64,000 nt of DNA from Terriglobales bacterium (GTDB taxonomy: Bacteria; Acidobacteriota; Terriglobia; Terriglobales; Acidobacteriaceae). Location of the stretch: NCBI GenBank assembly GCA_035573675.1, contig DATMAB010000006.1, forward strand, positions 1 to 64,000. The letters run 5' to 3'. The notes under the pieces are model-generated. The model was not told the DNA's origin. It saw only the letters and a program-made list of their open reading frames with translations, and searched no databases. Below are positions 55,525 through 64,000 of this stretch, one piece after another. A program made the position numbers and the translations under genes. The number at the start of each line of letters is the position of its first letter. The first letter of the stretch is position 1.

Positions 55525-57500
55525 CGCAGCACGTCGTCTTCCCGCACACGCACCAGACCGTTGTCGGTGCCGATATAGAGATAACCGTTGCGCGCGGCGA
55601 GCGCCGTCACATTCACGGAAGGCAGGCCGCTCGTCACCGCAACCCAGCGCTCGCGGCTCTGGTCATACACCAGCAGGCCGCGGTCGAGTGTTCCCGCGTA
55701 CGCGCGTGCCGCGGTCACCAGCATGGCGTTGGGATTGACCTCGAAGTCGGGCTTCGGGTCGGCGAACGTGTGCCAGTGTCCCGACCCATCCAAACGGAGG
55801 ACGCCGGAACCGTAGGTGCCCACCAGCCATTCGTCGCCCAAAGAGACGATAGCCGTGATCCAGTTGTGCCGCAGGCCGGAATTGGCGGTAGTAAAACTGG
55901 CGCGCACCAGGCCGTTCTCCACCACCGACAGCCCTCCCAGTGTGCCCACCAGGAGCCTGCCGCCTTCGGCCGCCAGGGCGTAGGCGTGGTTGTTCACCAG
56001 ACCATGGAAGGCATACAAGCTCCGAGCGCCGGCACCGTCGAGGAAAGTCACGCCGGCTGGCGTAGCCACAGCCATGCCGCCCGGATACAGCGCTACGTCG
56101 GTGACGTGGTCCGCAATCAATCCTTCCGCACGCCCCAAGACCTGGCGCTGACGACCGTCGGCATCGAACAGCGCCAAGCCGTTGGCGGTGGCAACGGCGA
56201 TCAGGTTCCGCTCCGCGTCCGGCACGATCCGATTGACGCAGAAGACGCGCTCGTTCTCCACGTGGCTCGCGTGCCGGCCGCTGGCGTCCAGGATGTCCAG
56301 CCCGCGGTCGAAATAGCCCACCCACAGACGCCCCTGTGGGTCGAAGGAGAGCGCGGCGATGTTGCGGTCGGCGAGGAGCGCCGCTTCGCGCCCCAACCGG
56401 CGCTGCCATCCGCCGCCCCTGGTCAGCTCGTACAGCCCATCCCCGGCCAGCGCGTGCAACGCATTTTCGAGTTCGAGCAGCCGCACCACTGCGCCCGGCA
56501 GCGGCTCTCCAGCCTGGCGGAGTGAGCGCGGCCGTCGCTCACCCAAGGGCACTTCTATTGTGCCCTCCTCGAGCGTTCCCACCACCAGGCGCTCGCCTCG
56601 CCCGAGTAGACTCCGGGCAAAAAACCCAGAAGCCAGCCGGCGATAGAACCGCCCCGCGCGGAACTCAGCCACGCCCAGCGGCGTGCCCACGTAGGCCGAT
56701 CCGTCCCCCAGCGCCAGCGCCGTCACTTGCGGATCGGGCAAACCTTCGGCCTCCGCGAAGCGATCCGCCTGCCCGGCGTGCCAGTGCACCACGCCCTGAT
56801 CCAGCGTTCCCACCCACAGGCTGGCCTCGTCGCCCGCGAGCGCCGTCACGTTCAGGCCCCCGAGGGTGGGATGAAAGAAAGACAGCGTCTTGCCGTCGTA
56901 GACGAGCACACCCTTCGCTGTTCCCAGCAGCAGGCGTCCGGACTCCAACACCAGCACCGACGTCAGCTTCCGATAGGCGGGATCCTCGGGAAGCAACTGG
57001 CGGAAGCTCCTGCCGTTGAAGGCGAGCAAACCGGCGCCGGTCGTCGCAAGGAACAGTTCGGGCTCGACGGAATCGATGGCCGCTCCTACCGCGAGGGAAA
57101 CGATGGGCGCGGGTGGCAGTTCCTGCCCCACACGGTAATGCGCGGCCACCTGACCCGCGGGTCCGTAGGCCAGGAGTCCGGTTGGCCCGGCTATATAAAG
57201 GAGAGCGCGATAGGAAGCGGCATCGGTGAACACGGCCGGGGAACTGACCCATTCCACCGCCGGCGCTCCCGACGGCTCCAGGGGAGCCAGCTTGAAGCGA
57301 AGGCGCCCTTGTTCGGCCACGTGGGCGGCCGATTCCCGCAAGGCCCGCCTTGCCTGCCACAGGGTCGCGCCCACGGAGAATACGAGTGCGCCCGCCACCA
57401 CCGGCAGAGAGATGCGCCACAACCTGGCCACGAATCCATCCCCGGAAAGCCAGCGACTATACATCGGCATAGGAGCGAAGGAAAGCCGCTCGTGCTTCAT
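55521..57500 (-). CDS. Membrane-anchored beta-propeller protein (Reg_prop-type repeats)
   Basis: About 659 residues from ATG 57500; ATGs at 57509, 57470 and 57464 and an upstream one at 57575 are possible, and no strong ribosome site decides. One helix (LPVVAGALVFSVGATLW) anchors it. The outer part consists of about twelve blades with the repeat x-LWVGT-x-GV (SLWVGTLDQGVVHW, RLWVGYFDRGLDIL, WLVGTYGSGVLRL, YLYIGTDNGLVRV), as in two-component regulator propellers. No kinase domain follows. It is the first gene of the envelope operon and may sense or bind a ligand. Confidence 0.8.
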   Translation of the reverse strand: MKHERLSFAPMPMYSRWLSGDGFVARLWRISLPVVAGALVFSVGATLWQARRALRESAAHVAEQGRLRFKLAPLEPSGAPAVEWVSSPAVFTDAASYRALLYIAGPTGLLAYGPAGQVAAHYRVGQELPPAPIVSLAVGAAIDSVEPELFLATTGAGLLAFNGRSFRQLLPEDPAYRKLTSVLVLESGRLLLGTAKGVLVYDGKTLSFFHPTLGGLNVTALAGDEASLWVGTLDQGVVHWHAGQADRFAEAEGLPDPQVTALALGDGSAYVGTPLGVAEFRAGRFYRRLASGFFARSLLGRGERLVVGTLEEGTIEVPLGERRPRSLRQAGEPLPGAVVRLLELENALHALAGDGLYELTRGGGWQRRLGREAALLADRNIAALSFDPQGRLWVGYFDRGLDILDASGRHASHVENERVFCVNRIVPDAERNLIAVATANGLALFDADGRQRQVLGRAEGLIADHVTDVALYPGGMAVATPAGVTFLDGAGARSLYAFHGLVNNHAYALAAEGGRLLVGTLGGLSVVENGLVRASFTTANSGLRHNWITAIVSLGDEWLVGTYGSGVLRLDGSGHWHTFADPKPDFEVNPNAMLVTAARAYAGTLDRGLLVYDQSRERWVAVTSGLPSVNVTALAARNGYLYIGTDNGLVRVREDDVLR

Positions 57501-57685
57501 TTGCGACATCGCTCGCTGTGAGCAGATGGATTCATTCCACAGTGCGGGAGTTGCACGATTTGAGGAAAGCGTCAAATTTTGTCCGGAAAAAGGAACAAAG
57601 GACTCGGCAGGGCGACCGAAGCACCTTGCGAGGCGCCGGGACGCAGCTCAACGCGCCCCGCAAACCCGCGAACGCAATGGCCAAT

Positions 57686-57716
57686 CGCGAATGGCATTCG
57701 GCAAATGCCATTCGCG
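57686..57716 (-). terminator. Strong hairpin downstream of the CoA-ligase gene
   Basis: A perfect 13-bp stem (CGCGAATGGCATT with AATGCCATTCGCG) closes a 5-nt loop. It lies 50 nt after the ligase stop and about 190 nt before the envelope operon's first gene on the same strand. No T-run follows, so it is either a non-canonical terminator or a processing/stability element. The remaining bases between 57501 and 57766 show nothing else convincing. Confidence 0.4.
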
Positions 57717-57766
57717 GACACCCAGTCCTTGACAGGAATCAGCGTTTCCAGCCCTCGCTGCTGCGG

Positions 57767-59362
57767 TCAATCCCGCCGGGCCTGGCTCTCGTCCCCTGCC
57801 GCCATCTTCCTGAGCTTGAATCGTTGGATCTTTCCAGTCGCCGTTTTAGGCAGCTCGGGTAGGAATTCCACCCAGCGGGGACGCTTGTATTCCGCGATGC
57901 GGGAAGCCACCCACTCTCTGATTTCGGCAGCCAGCACCTCCCCCGCGGCGAAGCCCGGCCGGAGGGCGACGTAGGCGGCAGGCTTCACCAGGCGGTCCCG
58001 GTCCTCCCGGCCGACCACGGCCGCCTCCAGCACGGCAGGGTGCTCGAGCAGCGTGCTCTCGATCTCCACCGGACTCACCCAGATGCCGCCGACCTTGAGC
58101 ATGTCGTCGGACCGGCCGGCATGCCAGAAATAGCCCTGCGCATCCCGGCGATACTTGTCGCCCGTTCGCAGCCAGTCGCCCTGGATGGTGGCCTTGGTCT
58201 TCTCGTGCTGGTTCCAGTAGAAGGCGCAGGTGGAGTCGCCCCGAATCAGCAAGTGGCCCACCTCCCCGTCCGGCAGGTCGCGTCCTTCGTCGTCGACGAT
58301 CCGCGCCTCGTAACCGGGAATGACCTGGCCGCTCGACCCCGGCCGCGTCGCGCCCGGCCGGTTGGCAATGAACATGTGCAAGGCCTCGGTGGAGCCGATG
58401 GCATCCAGGATCTCGACTCCGAAGCGCTCCCGGAAGCGATGATAGAGGGCGGCGGGCAGTCCCTCTCCGGCTGAAACCGCGCACCGGACTGACGAGAGAT
58501 CAAAGTCCCGATCCTCCCGCCGGTGGGCCAGCAGGATGGCGTAGTTCGTGGGCACAGAGAAGAACAATGTCGGCCGGTGGCGCTCAACGACTTCGTACAC
58601 ATTGGCCGCCGTCGGCGGCCCCGGCCACAGAATGCTGGTTGCTCCTACCGCGAACGGGAAGTACAAGGCGTTCCCCAACCCGTAGGCGAAAAACAGCTTG
58701 GCCACGCTGAAACAGCGGTCCTCGGCGACGAGGTTCAGGATCTGCCGCGCGTAGAGTTCGGCGCACACCACCATGTCGTGGTGCAGATGAACGCAGCCTT
58801 TCGGCGGACCCGTAGAGCCCGAAGAATAAAGCCAGAACGCCGGCTCGTCCTTGCTGGTGGGTGCGGGGGCACTCTCCGAAGAGTGTGACGACATCAGTGC
58901 GCTCAGCGACGGCCGGTCGCCCCGTGCCGGCCCGACCACCACCACGTGCTCCAGGTACCGCAGCCGGTCCCGCGGGATGGCGTCGAGCTGCGGCAACAGG
59001 GCCTCGCTCACCATGGCTACGCGCGCTCGGCAATCGTTCAGCAGGTATTCGTAGTCGCGGGGCTTGAGCAGGGTGTTGAGCGGAACCGCCACCGCCCCCA
59101 TGCGAATCGCCCCGAAGAAGCTGTAGGCGAACTCGGGCGTGTCGAGCAGAAGCAGCGCCACGCGTTCCTCGCGCCGCACGTGCAGCGCCCGCCGCAGGAC
59201 GTTGGCCACCCGATTCACATTCTCGAAGACCTGCCGGTATGTGACGCGCTCGGAGCCGCACTCGATGGCCACGCGTTCGCCGCGCCCTTCTTCCAGGTTG
59301 CGGTCCACGAACCAGGTGGCCACATTGAACGGGTCGGGCAATTCGATGCGCGGCACGGGCAA
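57767..59362 (-). CDS. Benzoate-CoA ligase family acyl-CoA synthetase
   Basis: 531 residues. The ATP-grasp P-loop is YSSGSTGPPKG (near residue 190). Later ANL motifs are DAIGSTEALHMF and GDWLRTGDKYRRDAQGYFWHAGRSDDMLKVGG, and the C-terminal lysine sits in PKTATGKIQRFKL. FNVATWFVDRNLEEGRGERVA at the N-terminus is a hallmark of benzoate/4-hydroxybenzoate-CoA ligases. It would activate an aromatic acid to its CoA ester for degradation. No other aromatic-degradation genes are in the window. It diverges from a TetR gene 172 bp away. Confidence 0.87.
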   Translation of the reverse strand: MPVPRIELPDPFNVATWFVDRNLEEGRGERVAIECGSERVTYRQVFENVNRVANVLRRALHVRREERVALLLLDTPEFAYSFFGAIRMGAVAVPLNTLLKPRDYEYLLNDCRARVAMVSEALLPQLDAIPRDRLRYLEHVVVVGPARGDRPSLSALMSSHSSESAPAPTSKDEPAFWLYSSGSTGPPKGCVHLHHDMVVCAELYARQILNLVAEDRCFSVAKLFFAYGLGNALYFPFAVGATSILWPGPPTAANVYEVVERHRPTLFFSVPTNYAILLAHRREDRDFDLSSVRCAVSAGEGLPAALYHRFRERFGVEILDAIGSTEALHMFIANRPGATRPGSSGQVIPGYEARIVDDEGRDLPDGEVGHLLIRGDSTCAFYWNQHEKTKATIQGDWLRTGDKYRRDAQGYFWHAGRSDDMLKVGGIWVSPVEIESTLLEHPAVLEAAVVGREDRDRLVKPAAYVALRPGFAAGEVLAAEIREWVASRIAEYKRPRWVEFLPELPKTATGKIQRFKLRKMAAGDESQARRD

Positions 59363-59487
59363 ACAGCGCGCTCCTTTCGGGGCGGTCTATTGTTCCAATG
59401 GCATGCGTCGGTTTCAACCGGGAAAACGTCTCCGGCTCCCGGCCATGGCTACGAGGAAGCTTGCGGCCCGGCCCTCGCGCCCCGCGC

Positions 59488-59517
59488 TTGACGACCGGCC
59501 GGACACTGGCATATAAG
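59488..59517 (+). promoter_or_regulatory. Promoter of the tetR-RND operon
   Basis: TTGACG (59488-59493), then ATATAA after 17 nt or TATAAG (59512-59517) after 18 nt. The start site would be near 59523, only about 12 nt before ATG 59535, so the leader is nearly absent. Confidence 0.55.
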
Positions 59518-59536
59518 TAAGTGTTTACTTACTTAT
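59513..59536. promoter_or_regulatory. Palindromic TetR-type operator covering -10, start site and start codon
   Basis: Perfect 10-bp arms ATAAGTAAGT and ACTTACTTAT flank GTTT. The right arm includes the AT of the regulator's ATG. Such AGTAAGT/ACTTACT palindromes are common TetR-family operators upstream of efflux genes. Binding would block the promoter, giving autorepression. Confidence 0.75.
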
Positions 59537-60215
59537 GTCCCGCGCCGTCCGTTACTCCGCCCCGGACCGCCGCCGCCAGATCCTGGAGGTGGCCCGCCAT
59601 CTGTTTGCCCGGCAGGGCTTCCAGGGCACTACTACGCGCGCCATCGCCCGCCGCGCCGGCGTCACCGAAGCGCTGATCTTCCGCCACTTTCCCACCAAGC
59701 AGGCGCTCTATTGGGCCTTGCTGGAGCACACGTGCAAGGCGGAGCGCGCCCGCGAGCAGTTGCGGGAGCGCCTGCGCCACATCCGCGACGACCGGGAATT
59801 GTTCGCCACCATCGCCGAGGACATCCTGAAGCGCAACACCGGGGACCCGGAGCGCTCCCGGCTCATGCTCTACAGCGCGCTCGAGAACCATCGCCTGGCG
59901 GGCCGTTTCTTCCACACGCAATTCGACGGCTTCTACGAAGCCCTGGCAGAACATATCGCCGAGCGGGTGCGTGAAAAGCGCTTCCGCCGCACCGATCCGC
60001 GCCTGGCGGCCCGCGGCTTCGTCGGCATGGTGATCTACCACTATCTGGTCCAGGAGTTGTTCGGCGGCAAGCGCTATCGGCGCTTCTCCGACAGTAAAGT
60101 GAGCCGCACTCTGGCCGACATCTGGCTGGCGGGCATGGAGCCCCGCAATGGATCCCGTAATGGATCGCGAAATGGAAGCGACGCTTCGCACCGGCGCACA
60201 TCTAAAAAGGGTTGA
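59535..60215 (+). CDS. TetR-family transcriptional repressor of the RND pump
   Basis: 226 residues. The N-terminal helix-turn-helix (RRRQILEVARHLFARQGFQGTTTRAIARRAGV, then LIFRHFPTKQALYWALL) is classic TetR. The C-terminal ligand domain is unremarkable. The protein ends with a triple repeat RNGSRNGSRNGS and a basic tail, probably flexible. There is no ribosome site before the ATG because the operator occupies that place, so translation may use a near-leaderless mRNA. The stop is 1 nt before the adaptor gene's ATG, so repressor and pump are one operon. Confidence 0.9.
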   Translation: MSRAVRYSAPDRRRQILEVARHLFARQGFQGTTTRAIARRAGVTEALIFRHFPTKQALYWALLEHTCKAERAREQLRERLRHIRDDRELFATIAEDILKRNTGDPERSRLMLYSALENHRLAGRFFHTQFDGFYEALAEHIAERVREKRFRRTDPRLAARGFVGMVIYHYLVQELFGGKRYRRFSDSKVSRTLADIWLAGMEPRNGSRNGSRNGSDASHRRTSKKG

Positions 60216-60216
60216 C

Positions 60217-61374
60217 ATGTTCTCCGGAATTAAACCGATGATGCCAGCACGCAGCGCGCGGCAGGTCGCACTGCTCCTCTTCGCCGCCCTGCTTTTTCTC
60301 GCAGGCTGTTCGAAGCAGCAGGCGGCGCCGGTACCGCCGGCGGCTCCAGTCACCGTTGCCCGGGTGGTGCAGAAGACCATGCCGGTCGAGCTGTCAGCCA
60401 TCGGTTCGGTCGAGCCCACCTCCTCGGTGGCCGTCAAGTCGCAGGTCGCCGGGGAACTCATCGGCGTGCACTTCACCGAAGGCCAGGACGTTCGCGCCGG
60501 GCAGTTGCTGTTCACCATCGACCGCCGCCCGCTGGAAGCGGAGTTGCGGCGCGCGGAAGCCAGCCTGGCGCGCGACGAGGCTCAGCTCAAGAACGCCCGG
60601 GCACAGGCGGTACGCTACACCCGGCTGGTCGAAGAAGGCGTGGTGGCCAAGGAGCAGTACGACGCCATCGTCGCCAACGCCGAAGCCCTGGAGGCCGCGG
60701 TGAACGCCGACCGCGCCGCGGTCGAAAACGCCAGGGTACAGCTCGCCTACACCACTATTTATTCCCCCGTGGACGGCCGCACCGGCAGCCTGATGGTCCA
60801 CAAAGGCAACGTCGTCAAAGAGAATGACGAGAAATCGCAGCTGGTGGTCATCAACCGGATCACGCCTATCTATGTGAGCTTCACGCTTCCGGAACAGCAT
60901 CTGGCGGAAGTGCGTCGCTATATGGCCGAGGGCAAGCTGACGGTACAGGCCACGATTCCCCAGGACTCCGGCCCCCCCGTCGAGGGCGTGGTCAGCTTTG
61001 TGAACAACGAAGTGGACCGGACGACGGGCACCATCCGGCTGAAAGCCACGTTCCCCAACCAGGACCGCCGCCTGTGGCCCGGCCAGTTCGTCGATGTCCG
61101 CCTGAAGCTGACGGCCCAGCCGAATGCCATCGTGATCCCGGCCCAGGCCATCCAGTCCGGACAGCAGGGGGATTTCGTCTTTATCGTCAAGCCGGACCAG
61201 ACAGCCGACAGCCGCCAGATCAAAGTGGCTCGCGTGCAAGACGGCCAGGCCGTGATCGCCGAGGGCCTTGAGGTCGGCGAAACCGTGGTCACCGACGGGC
61301 AAATCCGCCTGGTGCCCGGCGCGCGCGTGGAGATCAAAAACCCTCCGCAAACCAGCCAGGAGCGCCGGCCATGA
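60217..61374 (+). CDS. RND efflux periplasmic adaptor lipoprotein
   Basis: 385 residues from ATG 60217 with AAGGG 6 nt upstream. A signal with lipobox (LLFLAGC) gives a lipid-anchored protein. The membrane-fusion layout is complete: lipoyl halves (VKSQVAGELIGVHFTEGQDV and APVDGRTG-like YSPVDGRTGSLMVHKG), an alpha-hairpin in between (AEASLARDEAQLKNARAQA) and a beta-barrel domain (GTIRLKATFPNQDRRLWPGQFVDV). It bridges the pump to an outer-membrane channel, which is not in the window. The stop overlaps the pump start (ATGA). Confidence 0.93.
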   Translation: MFSGIKPMMPARSARQVALLLFAALLFLAGCSKQQAAPVPPAAPVTVARVVQKTMPVELSAIGSVEPTSSVAVKSQVAGELIGVHFTEGQDVRAGQLLFTIDRRPLEAELRRAEASLARDEAQLKNARAQAVRYTRLVEEGVVAKEQYDAIVANAEALEAAVNADRAAVENARVQLAYTTIYSPVDGRTGSLMVHKGNVVKENDEKSQLVVINRITPIYVSFTLPEQHLAEVRRYMAEGKLTVQATIPQDSGPPVEGVVSFVNNEVDRTTGTIRLKATFPNQDRRLWPGQFVDVRLKLTAQPNAIVIPAQAIQSGQQGDFVFIVKPDQTADSRQIKVARVQDGQAVIAEGLEVGETVVTDGQIRLVPGARVEIKNPPQTSQERRP

Positions 61375-64000
61375 ACATTGCCGAACTCTTCATCCGGCGT
61401 CCGGTCACCACCACGCTGGTCATGCTGGCGGTGCTGATCTTTGGCGCCATGGGCTACCAGCGCCTGCCGGTCAGCGACCTGCCCAACGTCGACTTCCCCA
61501 CCATCCTGGTGAATGCCAGCCTGCCTGGCGCCAGCCCGGAAACCATGGCCTCGGCCGTGGCCACGCCGCTGGAGCGCCAGTTCTCGACCATCGCCGGCCT
61601 GGACAGCATGACCTCTACCAGCGGGCTGGGCTACAGTTCCATCACGCTGCAGTTCAACCTCAGCCGCGATATCGACGCCGCCGCGCAGGACGTTCAGGCC
61701 GCAATCGCCAAGACGCAGCCGCAGCTTCCGCGCGACATGCCTGCGCCGCCTTCCTATCAGAAGGTGAACCCGGCCGATCAGCCCATCCTCTACCTGGCGC
61801 TGAGCTCGCCGACCTTGCCGCTTTCCGCCGTGGATGAGTACGCGCAGACGTTCGTGGCGCAGCGCATCTCCATGGTGAGCGGCGTGGCGCAGGTGCAGGT
61901 TTACGGTTCCCAGAAGTACGCCGTACGGGCGCAGCTCGATCCGCGCGCCCTGGCGACGCGCCAGATCGGCATCGACGAGATCGCCGATGCCGTCCGTGGC
62001 GGCAACACCAACCTGCCCACCGGCACCCTCTGGGGACGCTACCAGGCATTCACGCTGGAGACCAATGGCCAGCTCACCCAGGCGTCCTCGTACCGGCCGC
62101 TGGTGGTGGCCTACCGCAACGGCTCGCCGGTCCGCCTGGAGGAACTCGGCCGGGTCATTGACAGCGTCGAGAACGACAAAGTGGCGAGCTGGTTTCAGGG
62201 AACCCGGGCCATCGTGCTCGCCGTGCAGCGCCAGCCCGGCACCAACACCGTAGAGGTCGTGGACTCGATCCGCAATCTGCTGCCTACGTTCCGCGCGCAG
62301 ATGCCGGCTTCGGTCAGCCTCGACATCATGTTCGACCGCTCGGTCAGCATCCGCGATTCCGTCCACGATGTGAAGTTCACCCTGGTGCTGACCATGGCGC
62401 TGGTCATCCTGGTGATCTTCCTCTTCTTGCGGAATTTCTCCGCCACCGCCATTCCCGCTCTTGCGGTGCCGCTTTCCGTGATCGGCACTTTCGCCGTCAT
62501 GTACCTGCTGGGCTTCAGCCTGGATAACCTCTCGCTGATGGCGCTGACCCTCTCGGTGGGCTTCGTGGTGGACGACGCCATCGTCATGCTGGAGAACATC
62601 GTGCGCCACATGGAGATGGGGAAGAAGCCATTCCAGGCGGCGCTGGAAGGCTCGAAGGAAGTCAGCTTCACCATTCTCTCCATGACCATCTCTCTGGTCG
62701 CGGTGTTCCTGCCCGTGCTGTTCCTGGGCGGCATCATCGGACGCCTGCTGCACGAGTTCGCCGTGACCATCAGCGTGGCCATCCTGATCTCCGGCGTGGT
62801 TTCGCTCAGCCTCTCGCCCATGATGTGCAGCCGTTTCCTGCGCCCCTCCGCCACCGGCGAGCACGGCCGGCTTTACATGCTCTTCGAGCGCATGTTCGAC
62901 CGCCTGCTCTCGGCTTACGACCACAGCCTGGTCTACGTCATGCGCCATCGTTTGGCGACCATGGTGATCTCTGCCGGCCTCCTGGTGGCGACCGTGTACT
63001 TGTTCATCGCCATCCCCAAGGGCTTCCTGCCCAGTGAGGACACCGGCAGCGTGTTCACCTTCACGGAGGCGCGGGAGGGCATCTCCTTCGACGATATGAA
63101 GGAGCACCAGTTGAGGATGGCGGCCATCCTGCAGGCGCAACCGGAGGTCGCGACTACGTTCTCCGCCATCGGTGGCGGCGGCAGCGCCGCGGCCAACAAC
63201 TCCGGGCGCATTTTCGTCCGCCTGAAGCCGCGCAGCGAACGGGCGCACGTGGACGAGCTCATCGAAAAGTGGCGCTCCCAACTGGCCGGTGTCCCCGGCA
63301 TCCGGGCCTTCATGCAGAATCTGCCGCCCATCCGCATCGGCGGCCAGCTCACCAAGAGCCAGTACCAGTTCACGCTGCAGAGCCCGGACACCAACGAGCT
63401 CTACGAATACGCTCCCCTGCTCGAAAGCAAGATGAAGGAGCTGCCCGGGCTGCAGGACGTCACCAGCGACCTGCAGATCAAGAACCCGCAGGTGAACGTG
63501 GAAATCGACCGCGACAAGGCCGCCGCGCTCGGCGTCACCGCGGCCCAGGTGGAAGAAGCCCTGTATACCGCGTACGGCTCGCGCCAGATCTCCACCATCT
63601 ACGCGCCCAACAACCAGTACCGCGTCATCATGGAGCTGCTGCCCGAATACCAGGCCGACCCCGCGGCTCTCTCCATGCTGTATGTCCGTTCCTCCAGCGG
63701 CCAGTTGATCCCGCTCAACGCCGTGGCCAGCCTCACCCGCAACGTCGGGCCGCTCACGGTCAACCACCTGGGACAGCTTCCGGCCGTCACGCTCTCGTTT
63801 AACCTGAGACCGGGCGTGTCGCTGGGTGAAGCCGTCAGTCAGGTGGAGCGCGCTGCCGGCCAGACCCTGCCCGCCACCATCAGTACCAGTTTCCAGGGCA
63901 CGGCGCAGGCCTTCCAGGCTTCCCTGCAGGGATTGACGCTGCTGCTCATCATGTCGGTCGTGGTCATCTATCTGGTGCTGGGGATTCTGTACGAGAGCTT
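61371..64000 (+). CDS. RND multidrug efflux permease, C-terminal part beyond the window
   Basis: At least 876 residues are visible. The N-terminus IAELFIRRPVTTTLVMLAVLIFG is typical of MdtB/MdtC/AcrB proteins. The first membrane block carries the RND motif VGFVVDDAIVMLENIVRH near residue 400, with the paired aspartates used in proton coupling. LSLSPMMCSRFLRP marks the end of that block, and the second porter domain is in progress when the window ends (helix 8, MSVVVIYLVLGILYES). Substrates cannot be predicted. The MdtBC subgroup is suggested by wording only. Confidence 0.93.
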   Translation, partial: MNIAELFIRRPVTTTLVMLAVLIFGAMGYQRLPVSDLPNVDFPTILVNASLPGASPETMASAVATPLERQFSTIAGLDSMTSTSGLGYSSITLQFNLSRDIDAAAQDVQAAIAKTQPQLPRDMPAPPSYQKVNPADQPILYLALSSPTLPLSAVDEYAQTFVAQRISMVSGVAQVQVYGSQKYAVRAQLDPRALATRQIGIDEIADAVRGGNTNLPTGTLWGRYQAFTLETNGQLTQASSYRPLVVAYRNGSPVRLEELGRVIDSVENDKVASWFQGTRAIVLAVQRQPGTNTVEVVDSIRNLLPTFRAQMPASVSLDIMFDRSVSIRDSVHDVKFTLVLTMALVILVIFLFLRNFSATAIPALAVPLSVIGTFAVMYLLGFSLDNLSLMALTLSVGFVVDDAIVMLENIVRHMEMGKKPFQAALEGSKEVSFTILSMTISLVAVFLPVLFLGGIIGRLLHEFAVTISVAILISGVVSLSLSPMMCSRFLRPSATGEHGRLYMLFERMFDRLLSAYDHSLVYVMRHRLATMVISAGLLVATVYLFIAIPKGFLPSEDTGSVFTFTEAREGISFDDMKEHQLRMAAILQAQPEVATTFSAIGGGGSAAANNSGRIFVRLKPRSERAHVDELIEKWRSQLAGVPGIRAFMQNLPPIRIGGQLTKSQYQFTLQSPDTNELYEYAPLLESKMKELPGLQDVTSDLQIKNPQVNVEIDRDKAAALGVTAAQVEEALYTAYGSRQISTIYAPNNQYRVIMELLPEYQADPAALSMLYVRSSSGQLIPLNAVASLTRNVGPLTVNHLGQLPAVTLSFNLRPGVSLGEAVSQVERAAGQTLPATISTSFQGTAQAFQASLQGLTLLLIMSVVVIYLVLGILYES

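Noticed and set aside
57686-57716. Classic intrinsic terminator
   Set aside because: The stem is strong but no T-run follows on the minus strand. It is kept only as a terminator-like hairpin with low confidence.
60918-63767. A 949-codon minus-strand frame across the RND genes
   Set aside because: Antisense to the pump, His/Gly/Gln-rich and without a recognisable domain. The pump frame has strong family motifs.

Overview
The window is GC-rich, gene-dense bacterial chromosome. Gene content (alternative complex III, membrane-bound nitrate reductase, a Tes-like radical SAM enzyme, a selenoprotein, SagB and Ior-type oxidoreductases, GC-rich REP-like hairpins after genes) suggests an Acidobacteriota member or close relative. 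This is inference; no rRNA is present to settle it.

Layout. 1-660: remains of two IS3-family elements with their left ends facing away from each other, enclosing the 3' stub of a broken gene. 714-1657: pgsA-like gene and a small partner. 1769-1845: tRNA-Val(GAC) with its own promoter. 18474 down to 1888 (minus strand): one tightly packed 13-gene operon, nsrR-like / diheme cytochrome c / narGHJI / actABCDEF / narK, where most junctions overlap or are separated by at most 13 nt. 18657-20198 (plus): a divergent DUF542 plus 12-TM haem-copper/NnrS-like protein. The intergenic region holds three phased TGTGA-N6-TCACA operators; the outer two lie at -41.5 from candidate promoters in the two directions. 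20220-22469: divergent porin and exported truncated globin, sharing another such operator. 22497-28943: a polyferredoxin membrane protein fused to a cyclic-nucleotide-binding domain, a quinone-oxidoreductase-like MDR, a DUF3179 selenoprotein (in-frame UGA plus a textbook SECIS hairpin), and a tryptophanase.

29054-41845: accessory metabolism and signalling: IorAB-type molybdenum oxidoreductase, secreted cupin, SagB-type double nitroreductase, GGDEF cyclase, HEAT/esterase fusion, PilZ protein, Lgt-like protein, three small membrane proteins and a Tes-like radical SAM enzyme. 41937-42161: a small alanine-rich exported protein. 57500 down to 42201 (minus): a six-gene, translationally coupled operon for envelope proteins (propeller, VIT-VWA, a 2,421-aa TPR protein, an anchored unknown, a penicillin-binding-type transpeptidase, a SpoIID-like protein), with no function I can assign. 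57767-64000: benzoate-CoA-ligase-like gene, a TetR regulator whose palindromic operator covers its own start codon, and an RND efflux adaptor and pump (the pump runs off the window).

How it works together: nitrate enters through NarK and is reduced by NarGHI with quinol electrons. ACIII co-expressed in the same operon would give a parallel quinol to cytochrome c branch. The NsrR-like protein, the globin and the NnrS-like protein fit handling of the nitric oxide formed. A CRP/FNR-family regulator not encoded here probably activates these promoters.
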